Shown one piece after another: positions 16,741-24,282 of a stretch of 44,875 nucleotides of DNA. The DNA is taken from assembly GCF_000783395.1 (NCBI RefSeq), contig NZ_JSFK01000013.1, forward strand, positions 237-45,111. The letters are read 5' to 3'. The notes below the pieces were generated by a model, which was not told the DNA's origin, made no database searches, and saw only the letters and a program-made list of their open reading frames with translations. The position numbers were made by a program, and so were the translations under genes. How positions within the stretch are numbered: the stretch's first letter is position 1; the number at the start of each line of letters is the position of its first letter. This stretch comes from Pseudomonas chlororaphis. Its GTDB lineage: Bacteria > Pseudomonadota > Gammaproteobacteria > Pseudomonadales > Pseudomonadaceae.

Positions 16741-17979
16741 TCAGTTTTTCCTGTCTTTGATTTGAACTTTCAGTTCGATTTCAACCCGTCGATCGACCGC
16801 CAGACATTCCTTCTGTTCTGGAGGTGACAGGTCTCTGGGGCAGTTCGATTTAGGCACTAGAGAGCCTTGGCCCAAACGTTTCACCTGTGCATCCGACAAA
16901 TCGGCAAACAGATTCTTGATCTCGGCATACACACTGTCAGCACGTCGAATAGACAGGGCCATGTTGGAGTCTCCGGTTTTTAGCACTGGAATTCTGTCGG
17001 TGTGACCGGTGATGGTGGCAGACAGGATTTGCAGATTGTCGGCTTCCAGTTTGTGTTTGGTTTCCTGAGTAAAATTGGCAAGCTGGAGCTTTCCGTTGTC
17101 GCTGATTTTGTCTTCGTAAATATCGAAGAGCGTGTCGGTATTGACTGTCAGGCAGGTTTTGAAGCTGTTCTTTTTATCGGCAGGGGTGAGAACATTCAAA
17201 CCACTACGGTCCAGCTCTATCTTGGCCTTAGCTACCCAGTTGTTTTTTTCATATGCAAGTAGTTGTACCAGGCTACGCTCGCCCAAGCCGTGCCAAAGAA
17301 CATTGAAATGATGAACTATATTGGTTTTGTCACCGTCTTTGACGCAGCCGTAAATTGACAGGTTGAATTCCTTTGCTACATCGCTGACGATTTTTTGATT
17401 GCTTTCGTTCAACGCAAGAGAGACATTTTTTTGTTGGATTCCGATTAATCCAAAGCTCCCATCGATGAATTTTCCAAATACTGGAAGTGCAATTGTTGGA
17501 ACTATGAAGATGGCAGTAAAAATTATTGCCCCTCGCATGCGTGCGCGGCTTCGTTTGTTTTTGTCATCAATGTCGGGGGCATCCGGCTTCCATTGGACCA
17601 GCGCAAGATGCAATAAAAAACCACTCAGTAGAGGCGCGATGGTGGCTTCTAGACTACCCAGCCAGTAAGCGATAAACAATACAATTGACAAAAATGAAAG
17701 GCAGGCGGCACCGTCAAGAAATCGAGATGTTCCCTTTTCGGTGAAAGCGGAGTAACCAAAGTAAAAAGACATGAATCCGAACAATAACCAGGTGCAATAC
17801 AGTAAACCGAACCCCAGTGCGATGAAGATAAATACCAAGCTGTCCGCAAGGTTAAGACCTGTGGGGAAAAAGTTTATAGAAAACGCGCAATATCCCCACG
17901 TGACTAAAACGCCAAGGGTAATGATGGCTTTCGCTGCAAATGAGCCTTGTTTGTTAATGTAGTCCAGTAATTCAGACAC
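16741..17979 (-). CDS. Multi-pass inner-membrane protein with C-terminal OmpA peptidoglycan-binding domain
   Basis: A 412-residue protein. The N-terminal part has five or six membrane helices (about 17-37, 45-78, 88-107, 112-130, 150-170). A periplasmic region follows, ending in an OmpA-like domain: TGHTDRIPVL (324-333), NMALSIRRADSVYAEI, and AVDRRVEIEL (394-403), with the Asp and Arg that bind diaminopimelate in the family. It is not an outer-membrane OmpA, because the helices replace the barrel. Start: GTG at 17979 has AGGA 6 bases upstream; the ATG at 17994 lacks one, so either is possible. It is the last gene of a three-gene operon, 117 bp after the HNH-like gene. Base composition is visibly more AT-rich than its neighbours, suggesting transfer. 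The layout (membrane helices plus OmpA domain) recalls ZorB or MotB, but no sequence match is claimed. Confidence 0.85.
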   Translation of the reverse strand: MSELLDYINKQGSFAAKAIITLGVLVTWGYCAFSINFFPTGLNLADSLVFIFIALGFGLLYCTWLLFGFMSFYFGYSAFTEKGTSRFLDGAACLSFLSIVLFIAYWLGSLEATIAPLLSGFLLHLALVQWKPDAPDIDDKNKRSRARMRGAIIFTAIFIVPTIALPVFGKFIDGSFGLIGIQQKNVSLALNESNQKIVSDVAKEFNLSIYGCVKDGDKTNIVHHFNVLWHGLGERSLVQLLAYEKNNWVAKAKIELDRSGLNVLTPADKKNSFKTCLTVNTDTLFDIYEDKISDNGKLQLANFTQETKHKLEADNLQILSATITGHTDRIPVLKTGDSNMALSIRRADSVYAEIKNLFADLSDAQVKRLGQGSLVPKSNCPRDLSPPEQKECLAVDRRVEIELKVQIKDRKN

Positions 17980-18096
17980 TGTATTTCCTGCCATGGATTG
18001 TCGGTGGGGTAAGTTGTCCAATCCGCAGATGCGAAGAGGTAACGAACGATCCGGAAGAAGTGATGACTCTCCATCCCGGATCGCTACAGCAAGTGT

Positions 18097-19755
18097 TCAA
18101 GTCGCCAGACTGCTTTCCAACTCAAGCAGCAACCGGTCATTTTCTTCCATCGCCTGCGCCAGACTCCGGTCAAGCCTTTCACCCACCTCGATGATTTCGC
18201 GGTCGCGGTTCACGCCTAGAGGATCAAGCCTGTCCACCAGGTAAACAACAAAAGTGCTGGCCAGCCCTGTCAGTGCGCCGACGATGACCGCAGACAAAAT
18301 CGCCCCCACAGTGCCGAGCCCGGGAATCAGCAGCATTTGTTTTTCGATGACTTCTTCAAGTGCGACACCGGCAATGATCACACCTCCGGCGCAAGTGATC
18401 TTGATCGCCTCGTGTGCTGCCTGACGCAGGGTGAGTCCCTCAGGAGGCAGCAACAGTGTCTTCAGTGCCTTGAGCAACGACAGGAATCCCTCACGGAACA
18501 TGCGCACAGCACGTTTGCCCGTGGTGACAAAGACGTTGATCAGGGTGGTGACCAGGTTGGCCAGTACGCCGGCCACGAAGCCTGCGCCACCGGCAGCCAG
18601 CGCCGTTTGCCATTGATTGCCGACTCGTTTGGCAACGCGCCCGAGGCGCGCGCGTAGCTCCGGGACCAACGATTCGTGGCTTCGGCCATGGCGGTACAGG
18701 TCCATCAGTTCGTCGAACGTTGCGCTGAAAAACTCGATCAGCATGACGCCGAAGGCTTGCTGAAACGCCATTTTGCCGCCTTCCTTGAGGCTGGTCCTGG
18801 CAAGGTCCGCTTTGAACTTGTCGCTTTTGTAATAGGCGTCGTTGAGTTTCTTTTCATACTCGGCACGTGCTGCCTTGTCCTTCGCCAGCAGCAGATCAGG
18901 GTTCTGCGCGATGGCTTCATGCTGTTTGAGCAGATTGAGGCGATTTTCTTCTTTAGGCGTCAGTTCGGTTTTCTCCGACAGCCGCTGCATTTCCTCCCGA
19001 CGACTGACCGACTGCGTCTGCAGCTTTTCAACAAGTTCGGTGGCACTCAATTTACCTTTTGACTGGTTAAGCGCTTTCTTCGTCGGATTCAGATTGGAGT
19101 CGACATTTGCCAGTTTCGGTGCATCGAGATCGGCCAGCACTCGTCCCGGATCGGTATAAATTTCATTGGCTGAAATGGTGTGGTCGAGGTTGCGCGGATC
19201 CTGCTTCTTGTTCTGGCCGAAGGTCTCGTTTGTGTAGGCGTCCTTGAGGGTGCCCGATTGCTGAGCCAGCGTGTCTTTGGCGTTTTTGTCGGTGTAAGCC
19301 TTGTCCTTGTGAAATTTGTCCGAATCATAAACAGGCAAGTCGGTGTACTTCCTGGCAGCAGCATCGCTGGCGTACACCTCATTCCTCGCGTTATTGATGG
19401 TGTCGACGTTGCCGCCTTTTTTATCGTAAACCGCGAGCACTCGACCCAACCCGAAAGGTACCGCAATAGCCTGCAACACCTCGCGTCTACTGTCCCCGAT
19501 GAGTTGCTCGAAACGTTCCTGATTGAACGCTTGCGAGTAGCCTTTGAGCGCTTCCTGGGCTTCATCATCCGTGACGTCAAGCTCCACCGAAAAATCAGTG
19601 GCAAGAAAATGGTCCTCCAACAGCAGAGGGCTCAGGGGCTCCTCAAGCAATTGTCGAGCAAGGTCAGCCTCGGGCAACCCGACGAGGCGGGTCGCACTGG
19701 CAACCGTTGCTTGCTGGCGTTGCCGGGCTTTGAAACGTTCGATTCGATCCGTCAT
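18097..19755 (-). CDS. HNH-like domain protein with hydrophobic, membrane-type C-terminus
   Basis: A 552-residue protein I cannot place in a named family. Residues about 172-236 look like an HNH nuclease core: LDHTIS (190-195), SNLNPTKKALNQSKG (220-234), the spacing of DH…N…N-x-SKG in HNH enzymes, but without zinc-binding cysteines. Residues 236-330 are charged and helical. Residues 384-412, 452-470 and 476-508 are hydrophobic, glycine-rich helices that could cross or insert in a membrane (GAGFVAGVLANLVTTLINVFV; GTVGAILSAVIVGALTGLAS). There is no signal peptide. The ATG at 19755 follows AGGAG; the longer frame to 19824 overlaps the upstream gene. It starts 13 bp after the 19769-20761 stop, so the genes are co-transcribed. 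Function unknown; an effector acting on nucleic acid or membrane is inferred. Confidence 0.75.
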   Translation of the reverse strand: MTDRIERFKARQRQQATVASATRLVGLPEADLARQLLEEPLSPLLLEDHFLATDFSVELDVTDDEAQEALKGYSQAFNQERFEQLIGDSRREVLQAIAVPFGLGRVLAVYDKKGGNVDTINNARNEVYASDAAARKYTDLPVYDSDKFHKDKAYTDKNAKDTLAQQSGTLKDAYTNETFGQNKKQDPRNLDHTISANEIYTDPGRVLADLDAPKLANVDSNLNPTKKALNQSKGKLSATELVEKLQTQSVSRREEMQRLSEKTELTPKEENRLNLLKQHEAIAQNPDLLLAKDKAARAEYEKKLNDAYYKSDKFKADLARTSLKEGGKMAFQQAFGVMLIEFFSATFDELMDLYRHGRSHESLVPELRARLGRVAKRVGNQWQTALAAGGAGFVAGVLANLVTTLINVFVTTGKRAVRMFREGFLSLLKALKTLLLPPEGLTLRQAAHEAIKITCAGGVIIAGVALEEVIEKQMLLIPGLGTVGAILSAVIVGALTGLASTFVVYLVDRLDPLGVNRDREIIEVGERLDRSLAQAMEENDRLLLELESSLAT

Positions 19756-19768
19756 GGCAGTTCTCCTT

Positions 19769-20761
19769 TCAAGCAGCGGCAGACAACTGCGCCCATCCCG
19801 AGCGAAACGCTTTCTGCGGCTCACTCATTTCACCGTTCAGCGTCGTGACGAAATCGATGATTTCATCGAACAACGCTTGCGCCTCGATTCCGGTTTTTCG
19901 CGCTCGGATGAAAGCCTCCTTGAGCGTCGGAGGATTGCTAGCGAGCAGATTCATCGCTGCTTGAACTTTGGCGGGCAGGAAGTCGCCACCCATGCCCAGC
20001 AGGAACTCATTGATTTGCTGCTTATCCTCTTCACTGGCGCCGCCATTGCACGCGGCGCTCGCCTGTGCAACGGCTTGCATGGCAATCAGCATGCGGAAAT
20101 AGGCTTCATGGCTGTCAATGCACGCCTTGGCTTTTGCGAGCGCCTCGGAGAAGCGCTTTTCCCTGACCTCACTCTTCGCCTTTTCGCGGTTCTCGCCGCG
20201 AGTTTCAGCATTTTTTTCCTTGCGCTCTTCCAGTTCTTTTTTGGCATTCCAATAGGTCGCCATCGAGGTTCCGAAGTCGGCTACATAGTCCCGGGAACTG
20301 TCGTAACCGCTGGTGATGGTTTCGCGGGTGAAATCGTAAGCTTCACTCAGGACATCGCCCACTTTGTCAGCAGCGTCCACAACGGATTCAACGGCCGTGG
20401 TGTAAACGTCTGCCACAACGTCGGCGGCATTGGAGGCGGTTTCGAAAGTGGAGTTGTAGGCATCGGATACGGCATCGCCAACCTTTTCGGCTGCTTCAGT
20501 CACGACGTCAGTCACCGCATCGGCGGCATCGGAAATCGTTTCGACGGTGGCGCCATACAGATCGCCGACTTTGTCTCCAACGATGTCAGCGGCTTCTGCA
20601 ACGGTCTCGCGGGTCGCATCGAATGCGCGGCCGACCGCGCTGGTGATAGAGGAGAAAATAAATGTCGTGTTGAAACTTTCTGGACAAAAGGGCTCGGGTT
20701 CGCGTCGCCAAGAATCGATAAAGGAGCCAGTTTCGGTTGGTTTGGAGGCGCGTTGTTTCAT
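19769..20761 (-). CDS. Amphipathic-helix repeat protein with TerB-like C-terminus
   Basis: A 330-residue soluble protein, first gene of the three-gene operon. Residues about 36-165 are low-complexity amphipathic helices rich in A, D, V, T and E, recurring as VGDxxxxAYxxTxETxxxAAD, similar in style to LEA proteins or apolipoproteins that lie on membranes. A charged stretch (KKELEERKEKNAETRGENREKAKSE) follows. The last 120 residues are helical, with FRMLIAMQAVAQASAACNGG-ASEEDKQQINEFL and a later LNGEMSEPQKA, reminiscent of TerB-like domains (a small acidic metal-binding fold linked to stress and phage defence). That resemblance is inference. No signal peptide. The ATG at 20761 has GGGA 6 bases upstream. 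Its promoter must lie in the 153-bp gap shared with selD. Confidence 0.75.
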   Translation of the reverse strand: MKQRASKPTETGSFIDSWRREPEPFCPESFNTTFIFSSITSAVGRAFDATRETVAEAADIVGDKVGDLYGATVETISDAADAVTDVVTEAAEKVGDAVSDAYNSTFETASNAADVVADVYTTAVESVVDAADKVGDVLSEAYDFTRETITSGYDSSRDYVADFGTSMATYWNAKKELEERKEKNAETRGENREKAKSEVREKRFSEALAKAKACIDSHEAYFRMLIAMQAVAQASAACNGGASEEDKQQINEFLLGMGGDFLPAKVQAAMNLLASNPPTLKEAFIRARKTGIEAQALFDEIIDFVTTLNGEMSEPQKAFRSGWAQLSAAA

Positions 20762-20914
20762 AGTAGTCCCTGACTTTGAATGAAGCGTTGCGCGATTCTC
20801 CCTGGTTGAGGGGTGATGTCAATATGCCTTCAGTTATCTTAAGAGGGATTGACACCGCCGAGCTGATTTGGACCTCTGCTAGAATCGGCCCCATCAACAG
20901 CCTGAGACTTCCCC

Positions 20915-21949
20915 ATGAGCGAGCCGATTCGTCTGACCCAATACAGCCACGGCGCCGGTTGCGGCTGCAAGATTTCCCCGCAGGTGCTGGAAGTGATTCT
21001 GGCCGGCAGCGGTGCGCAGAACCTCGACCCGAAACTGTGGGTCGGCAACGCCTCGCGTGATGACGCGGCGGTGTACGAGATCGATGCCGAGCGCGGTGTG
21101 GTCTCGACCACGGACTTTTTCATGCCGATAGTCGACGACCCGTTCGACTTCGGCCGCATCGCCGCGACCAATGCGATCAGCGACATCTATGCGATGGGCG
21201 GCGATCCGCTGATGGCCATCGCGATCCTCGGCTGGCCGGTCAATGTGCTGGCGCCGGAAGTGGCGCGTGAAGTGATTCGCGGCGGTCGTGCCGTTTGCGA
21301 CGCGGCGGGCATTGCGCTGGCGGGCGGGCACTCGATCGATGCGCCGGAGCCGATCTTCGGCCTCGCCGTCACCGGACTGGTGGAAAAGCGCCACATGAAG
21401 CGCAACGACACCGCCACCGTCGGTTGCCTGTTGTACCTGACCAAACCGTTGGGTATTGGCATCCTCACCACCGCCGAAAAAAAGGGCAAATTGCGTGCCG
21501 CCGATGTCGGCGTAGCCCGCGACTGGATGTGCACCCTGAACAAACCCGGCAGCCGCTTCGGCAAACTCGCCGGTGTCACGGCAATGACCGACGTCACCGG
21601 TTTTGGTCTGCTCGGGCATCTGGTGGAAATGGCGGACGGCAGCAAGCTCACCGCACGCATCGCCTATGACCGGGTGCCGCGTCTGGACAGCGTCGAGTAT
21701 TACCTCGATCAGGGCTGTGTGCCCGGCGGTACGCTGCGCAATTTCGACAGCTACGCGAGCAAGGTCGGCCGTGTGCAGGAGCTGCATAAACGCGTGCTCT
21801 GCGACCCGCAAACCAGCGGTGGTCTGCTAATCGCCGTGACGCCTGAAGGCAATGAAGAATTCCTTGCTGTCGCCGCCGAACTGGGCCTGAACCTTGCGCC
21901 AATCGGCGAACTGGTTGAGCGACAGACGAACGCAGTCGAGGTGATTTGA
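20915..21949 (+). CDS. selD: Selenide, water dikinase
   Basis: A 344-residue cytoplasmic enzyme that makes selenophosphate from selenide and ATP, the selenium donor for selenocysteine and for 2-selenouridine in tRNA. The flexible N-terminal loop carries the catalytic pair GAGCGCK (Cys16 and Lys19, matching Cys17 and Lys20 of the E. coli enzyme). Other family marks are [62 protein letters not shown] and [10 protein letters not shown]. It uses cysteine, not selenocysteine. Length is normal. It is translationally coupled to selU, whose ATG overlaps its TGA by one base. It diverges from the 20761 gene with a 153-bp gap. Confidence 0.98.
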   Translation: MSEPIRLTQYSHGAGCGCKISPQVLEVILAGSGAQNLDPKLWVGNASRDDAAVYEIDAERGVVSTTDFFMPIVDDPFDFGRIAATNAISDIYAMGGDPLMAIAILGWPVNVLAPEVAREVIRGGRAVCDAAGIALAGGHSIDAPEPIFGLAVTGLVEKRHMKRNDTATVGCLLYLTKPLGIGILTTAEKKGKLRAADVGVARDWMCTLNKPGSRFGKLAGVTAMTDVTGFGLLGHLVEMADGSKLTARIAYDRVPRLDSVEYYLDQGCVPGGTLRNFDSYASKVGRVQELHKRVLCDPQTSGGLLIAVTPEGNEEFLAVAAELGLNLAPIGELVERQTNAVEVI

Positions 21950-23052
21950 TGCTCCGCGACTGCACTGACTACCGTGACATTTTTCTCAACGACCGGCCGC
22001 TGATGGATGCCCGCGCGCCGATCGAGTTTCACAAGGGGGCGTTTCCCGGCGTGATCAACCTGCCGCTGATGAACGATGTCGAGCGGCAGAAGATCGGCAC
22101 CTGCTACAAACAGCACGGTCAGCAGGCGGCCATCGAGTTGGGCCATCAATTGGTCTCGGGCACGGTGAAAGCCGAGCGCATCCAGGCCTGGGCCGATTTC
22201 GCTCAGGCCCATCCTGACGGTTATCTCTATTGTTTTCGCGGCGGCCTGCGTTCGCAGATCACTCAGCAATGGCTGCGTGACGAGGCCGGCATCGACTATC
22301 CGCGTGTCGGCGGTGGATACAAGGCGATGCGCAACTTCCTCATCGACACCCTTGAGCAGGCCATTGCGCAATGTGATTTCGTCTTGCTGGGTGGCATGAC
22401 CGGCACCGGCAAAACTGAAGTGCTGGTGCAACTGCAAAACGGCCTGGACCTGGAAGGGCACGCCAATCATCGCGGCTCCAGCTTCGGCAAACGCGCCACC
22501 GGGCAGCCGTCGAACATCGATTTTGAAAACCGCCTGGCCATCGACATTCTCAAGAAACGTGACGCGGGTTTCGCGCAGTTTGTACTGGAGGACGAGAGCC
22601 GGGTGGTCGGCAGTTGTGCCTTGCCGCTGCCGTTGTATCAGGGCATGCAGCAGTACCCGATGGTCTGGCTGGAGGACAGTTTTGACGATCGCGTCGAACG
22701 GATTTTGCGTGATTACGTGGTGGACCTGTCGGCGGAGTTCTCTGCGGTGCATGGCGAGGAGGGCTTTACGCTGTTCTCGGAACGCCTGCTGGAAAGCCTG
22801 AACAATGTGCAGAAACGTCTGGGTGGCGAGCGCCATCGGCGAATGCTGATTTTGATGGAAGACGCGTTGGCCGAGCAGGGCCGAAGTGGGGCGGTGGACT
22901 TGCATCGCGGCTGGATCGAAGGGTTGCTGCGTGAGTATTACGACCCGATGTATGTATTTCAGCGCGAGAAGAAGGGCGGGCGGATCGAGTTTGCCGGGGG
23001 GCGTGGGGCGGTGCTTGAGTATCTGCGTGAGCGGGTGAATCAGAAGGTTTGA
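21949..23052 (+). CDS. selU: tRNA 2-selenouridine synthase
   Basis: A 367-residue enzyme (also called MnmH or YbbB) that converts the 2-thiouridine at the wobble position of some tRNAs to 2-selenouridine by way of a geranylated intermediate. The N-terminal rhodanese domain holds the active cysteine in [12 protein letters not shown] (Cys95). The C-terminal part has a P-loop, [10 protein letters not shown] (148-157), and the conserved NHRGSSFG and QPSNIDFEN stretches. Start: ATG at 21949, overlapping the selD stop as TGATG, with GAGGTG about 7 bases upstream. The direct coupling to selD fits its need for selenophosphate. Confidence 0.97.
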   Translation: MLRDCTDYRDIFLNDRPLMDARAPIEFHKGAFPGVINLPLMNDVERQKIGTCYKQHGQQAAIELGHQLVSGTVKAERIQAWADFAQAHPDGYLYCFRGGLRSQITQQWLRDEAGIDYPRVGGGYKAMRNFLIDTLEQAIAQCDFVLLGGMTGTGKTEVLVQLQNGLDLEGHANHRGSSFGKRATGQPSNIDFENRLAIDILKKRDAGFAQFVLEDESRVVGSCALPLPLYQGMQQYPMVWLEDSFDDRVERILRDYVVDLSAEFSAVHGEEGFTLFSERLLESLNNVQKRLGGERHRRMLILMEDALAEQGRSGAVDLHRGWIEGLLREYYDPMYVFQREKKGGRIEFAGGRGAVLEYLRERVNQKV

Positions 23053-23072
23053 TAGTGATTTTGCTGGCCTCA

Positions 23073-23161
23073 TCGCTGGCAAGCCAGCTCCCACAGTTAT
23101 TGCGGATGTACATGGATTTTGTGTACACCCTGGAACCCTGTGGGAGCTGGCTTGCCAGCGA
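23073..23161. repeat. REP pair in reversed order
   Basis: The reverse-complement unit (TCGCTGGCAAGCCAGCTCCCAC region, 23073-23094) comes first and the forward unit GTGGGAGCTGGCTTGCCAG (23140-23161) second, 45 bp apart. The other pairs in the window have the opposite order. It lies between convergent genes. Confidence 0.85.
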
Positions 23162-23187
23162 TGGGGCCGGTTCAGACAGAAGATGAC

Positions 23188-23862
23188 TCAGGTCGGGCAG
23201 GTTTCCTTGCCATGATCCAGTCCCTGCTTGTAACTGTGGCTCTGCAGACTGGCCTTGCCGTTGTGCCAGGTCAGCGTCAGCACATACAGCGAGTCAAAGT
23301 CGTTGCCTGCCCAGTCCTCGGTGATGTTCTGCTTCTCGCCGACTGCTTTGCCCGCCACCTTGTTGATCAGCTCCGGCAGGTAGCCGTGGGACCAGGCGGT
23401 GTAGATCGTCGAGTTGTGATACTTGTCTTCCAGCAGTTCGCGGGCCAGATCGCTGGTGTCGTTGGCCGAGAACTCGATGTTCACCGGCAGGCCGAGCTTG
23501 ATCGCGGCAGGGCTGATGGTCATCAGCGGGCGAATGTAGCTGTAGGAGTTGTCCAGCTCACCTTCCTCGACATTGCGGGTCGGATTGGCGGCGAACACGT
23601 AATCGGCCTTGCCGAATTTTTCCGGCAGCAGCGTCGACAGGTCGATGGCGCGGTTCAAACCCTGGCAGTTGAGCTGGCCGAGACCGCCTTCGGGTTTCTC
23701 TGCATGTCGCAGGAACACCAGCGTCTGGGTGCCGTCCACCGGTTGTGCGCGGCTTTCGCTGGACTCCAGCGACAGAAACAGCGCACTGACGGCCAGCAGG
23801 GAAGGCAGGGCCACATACGCACGGTGTTTGAAGCGTTTGGCGAATCGCATAAGGATCGTCAT
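23188..23862 (-). CDS. Exported histidine phosphatase superfamily protein
   Basis: A 224-residue protein of the histidine phosphatase (phosphoglycerate mutase-like) superfamily. The catalytic RHG-type motif is LRHAEKPEGG (His53 in RHAE), and the second histidine is in TAWSHGYLPELI. The N-terminus is a basic stretch followed by a hydrophobic segment (AYVALPSLLAVSALFLSLESSESRAQ), a signal peptide or membrane anchor, so it acts in the periplasm. The substrate cannot be inferred. It is a single gene converging on selU; the region upstream holds a long gap shared with the metallopeptidase gene. Length is typical of the small exported members of the family. Confidence 0.85.
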   Translation of the reverse strand: MTILMRFAKRFKHRAYVALPSLLAVSALFLSLESSESRAQPVDGTQTLVFLRHAEKPEGGLGQLNCQGLNRAIDLSTLLPEKFGKADYVFAANPTRNVEEGELDNSYSYIRPLMTISPAAIKLGLPVNIEFSANDTSDLARELLEDKYHNSTIYTAWSHGYLPELINKVAGKAVGEKQNITEDWAGNDFDSLYVLTLTWHNGKASLQSHSYKQGLDHGKETCPT

Positions 23863-24145
23863 GAAATAAAAGGTTCTTCAGCAAATTCGGTTAAGGCTGA
23901 CAAACCTTTACACCGCGGGCTCCCAGCACCGGGTGTTTTCCCTGTCATGAACGGCTTCCTTTGCAATAAAGGCATAGCTCAGAGTCCCCTGAGGCCGATT
24001 TGGTTCGATCCATCCGAGTGCGTGGCACTTTAGCGGCAAACTTCTACGGCTTGGGCACAGGTTAGCGACAGGATGTTACGGTTCGATGCGGCTGTAGACG
24101 ACTATTTGATCCTTATCCACAAGTACGCATAAAACGACCACGCAG

Positions 24146-24167
24146 GTGCAATACATATGTACCGCAC
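24146..24167. promoter_or_regulatory. Operator-like dyad upstream of the zincin gene
   Basis: GTGC at 24146, a central ACATATGT-containing core and GCAC ending at 24167 give an 18-of-22 symmetric dyad, 115 bp before the start of the metallopeptidase gene. It could bind a dimeric regulator; none is identified. Confidence 0.35.
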
Positions 24168-24201
24168 TTGGCGATTTGTAATCGACTGCAATGGCGCATG
24201 T

Positions 24202-24232
24202 GCGATTAGCGATTAGCGATTAGCGATTAGCG
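24202..24232. repeat. Short tandem repeat, GCGATTA x 4
   Basis: Four perfect 7-bp units (24202, 24209, 24216, 24223) followed by GCG, 50 bp before the metallopeptidase start codon. Copy number may vary between strains by slippage. Confidence 0.85.
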
Positions 24233-24282
24233 CGACGTCTGCCCGGCTTTTCGTTTGGCAACTTTCTTGAATAAGGATTTTC

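Larger units (their letters stand above)
23863..24282. other. Divergent intergenic region with dyad and tandem repeat
   Basis: A 420-bp gap without a supported gene. It holds a 22-bp near-palindrome at 24146-24167 and four tandem copies of GCGATTA at 24202-24229. Its composition is more AT-rich than its neighbours. AAGGA just before 24283 serves the metallopeptidase gene. No riboswitch or tRNA was recognised. Confidence 0.6.

Noticed and set aside
16741..20761. Calling the three-gene operon a Zorya system
   Set aside because: There is no MotA-like ZorA, and the HNH-like and OmpA-domain parts show only an architectural resemblance. It is reported as an unassigned operon.
21751..23094. Reverse-strand ORF of about 447 codons opposite selU
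   Set aside because: Antisense shadow of a clear enzyme gene; the translation has no family features and ends in REP-derived peptide.
23900..24060. Possible tRNA or riboswitch in the gap before the zincin gene
   Set aside because: Short pairings such as GGTTCGATCC resemble a T-loop, but no cloverleaf or known riboswitch core could be built around them.
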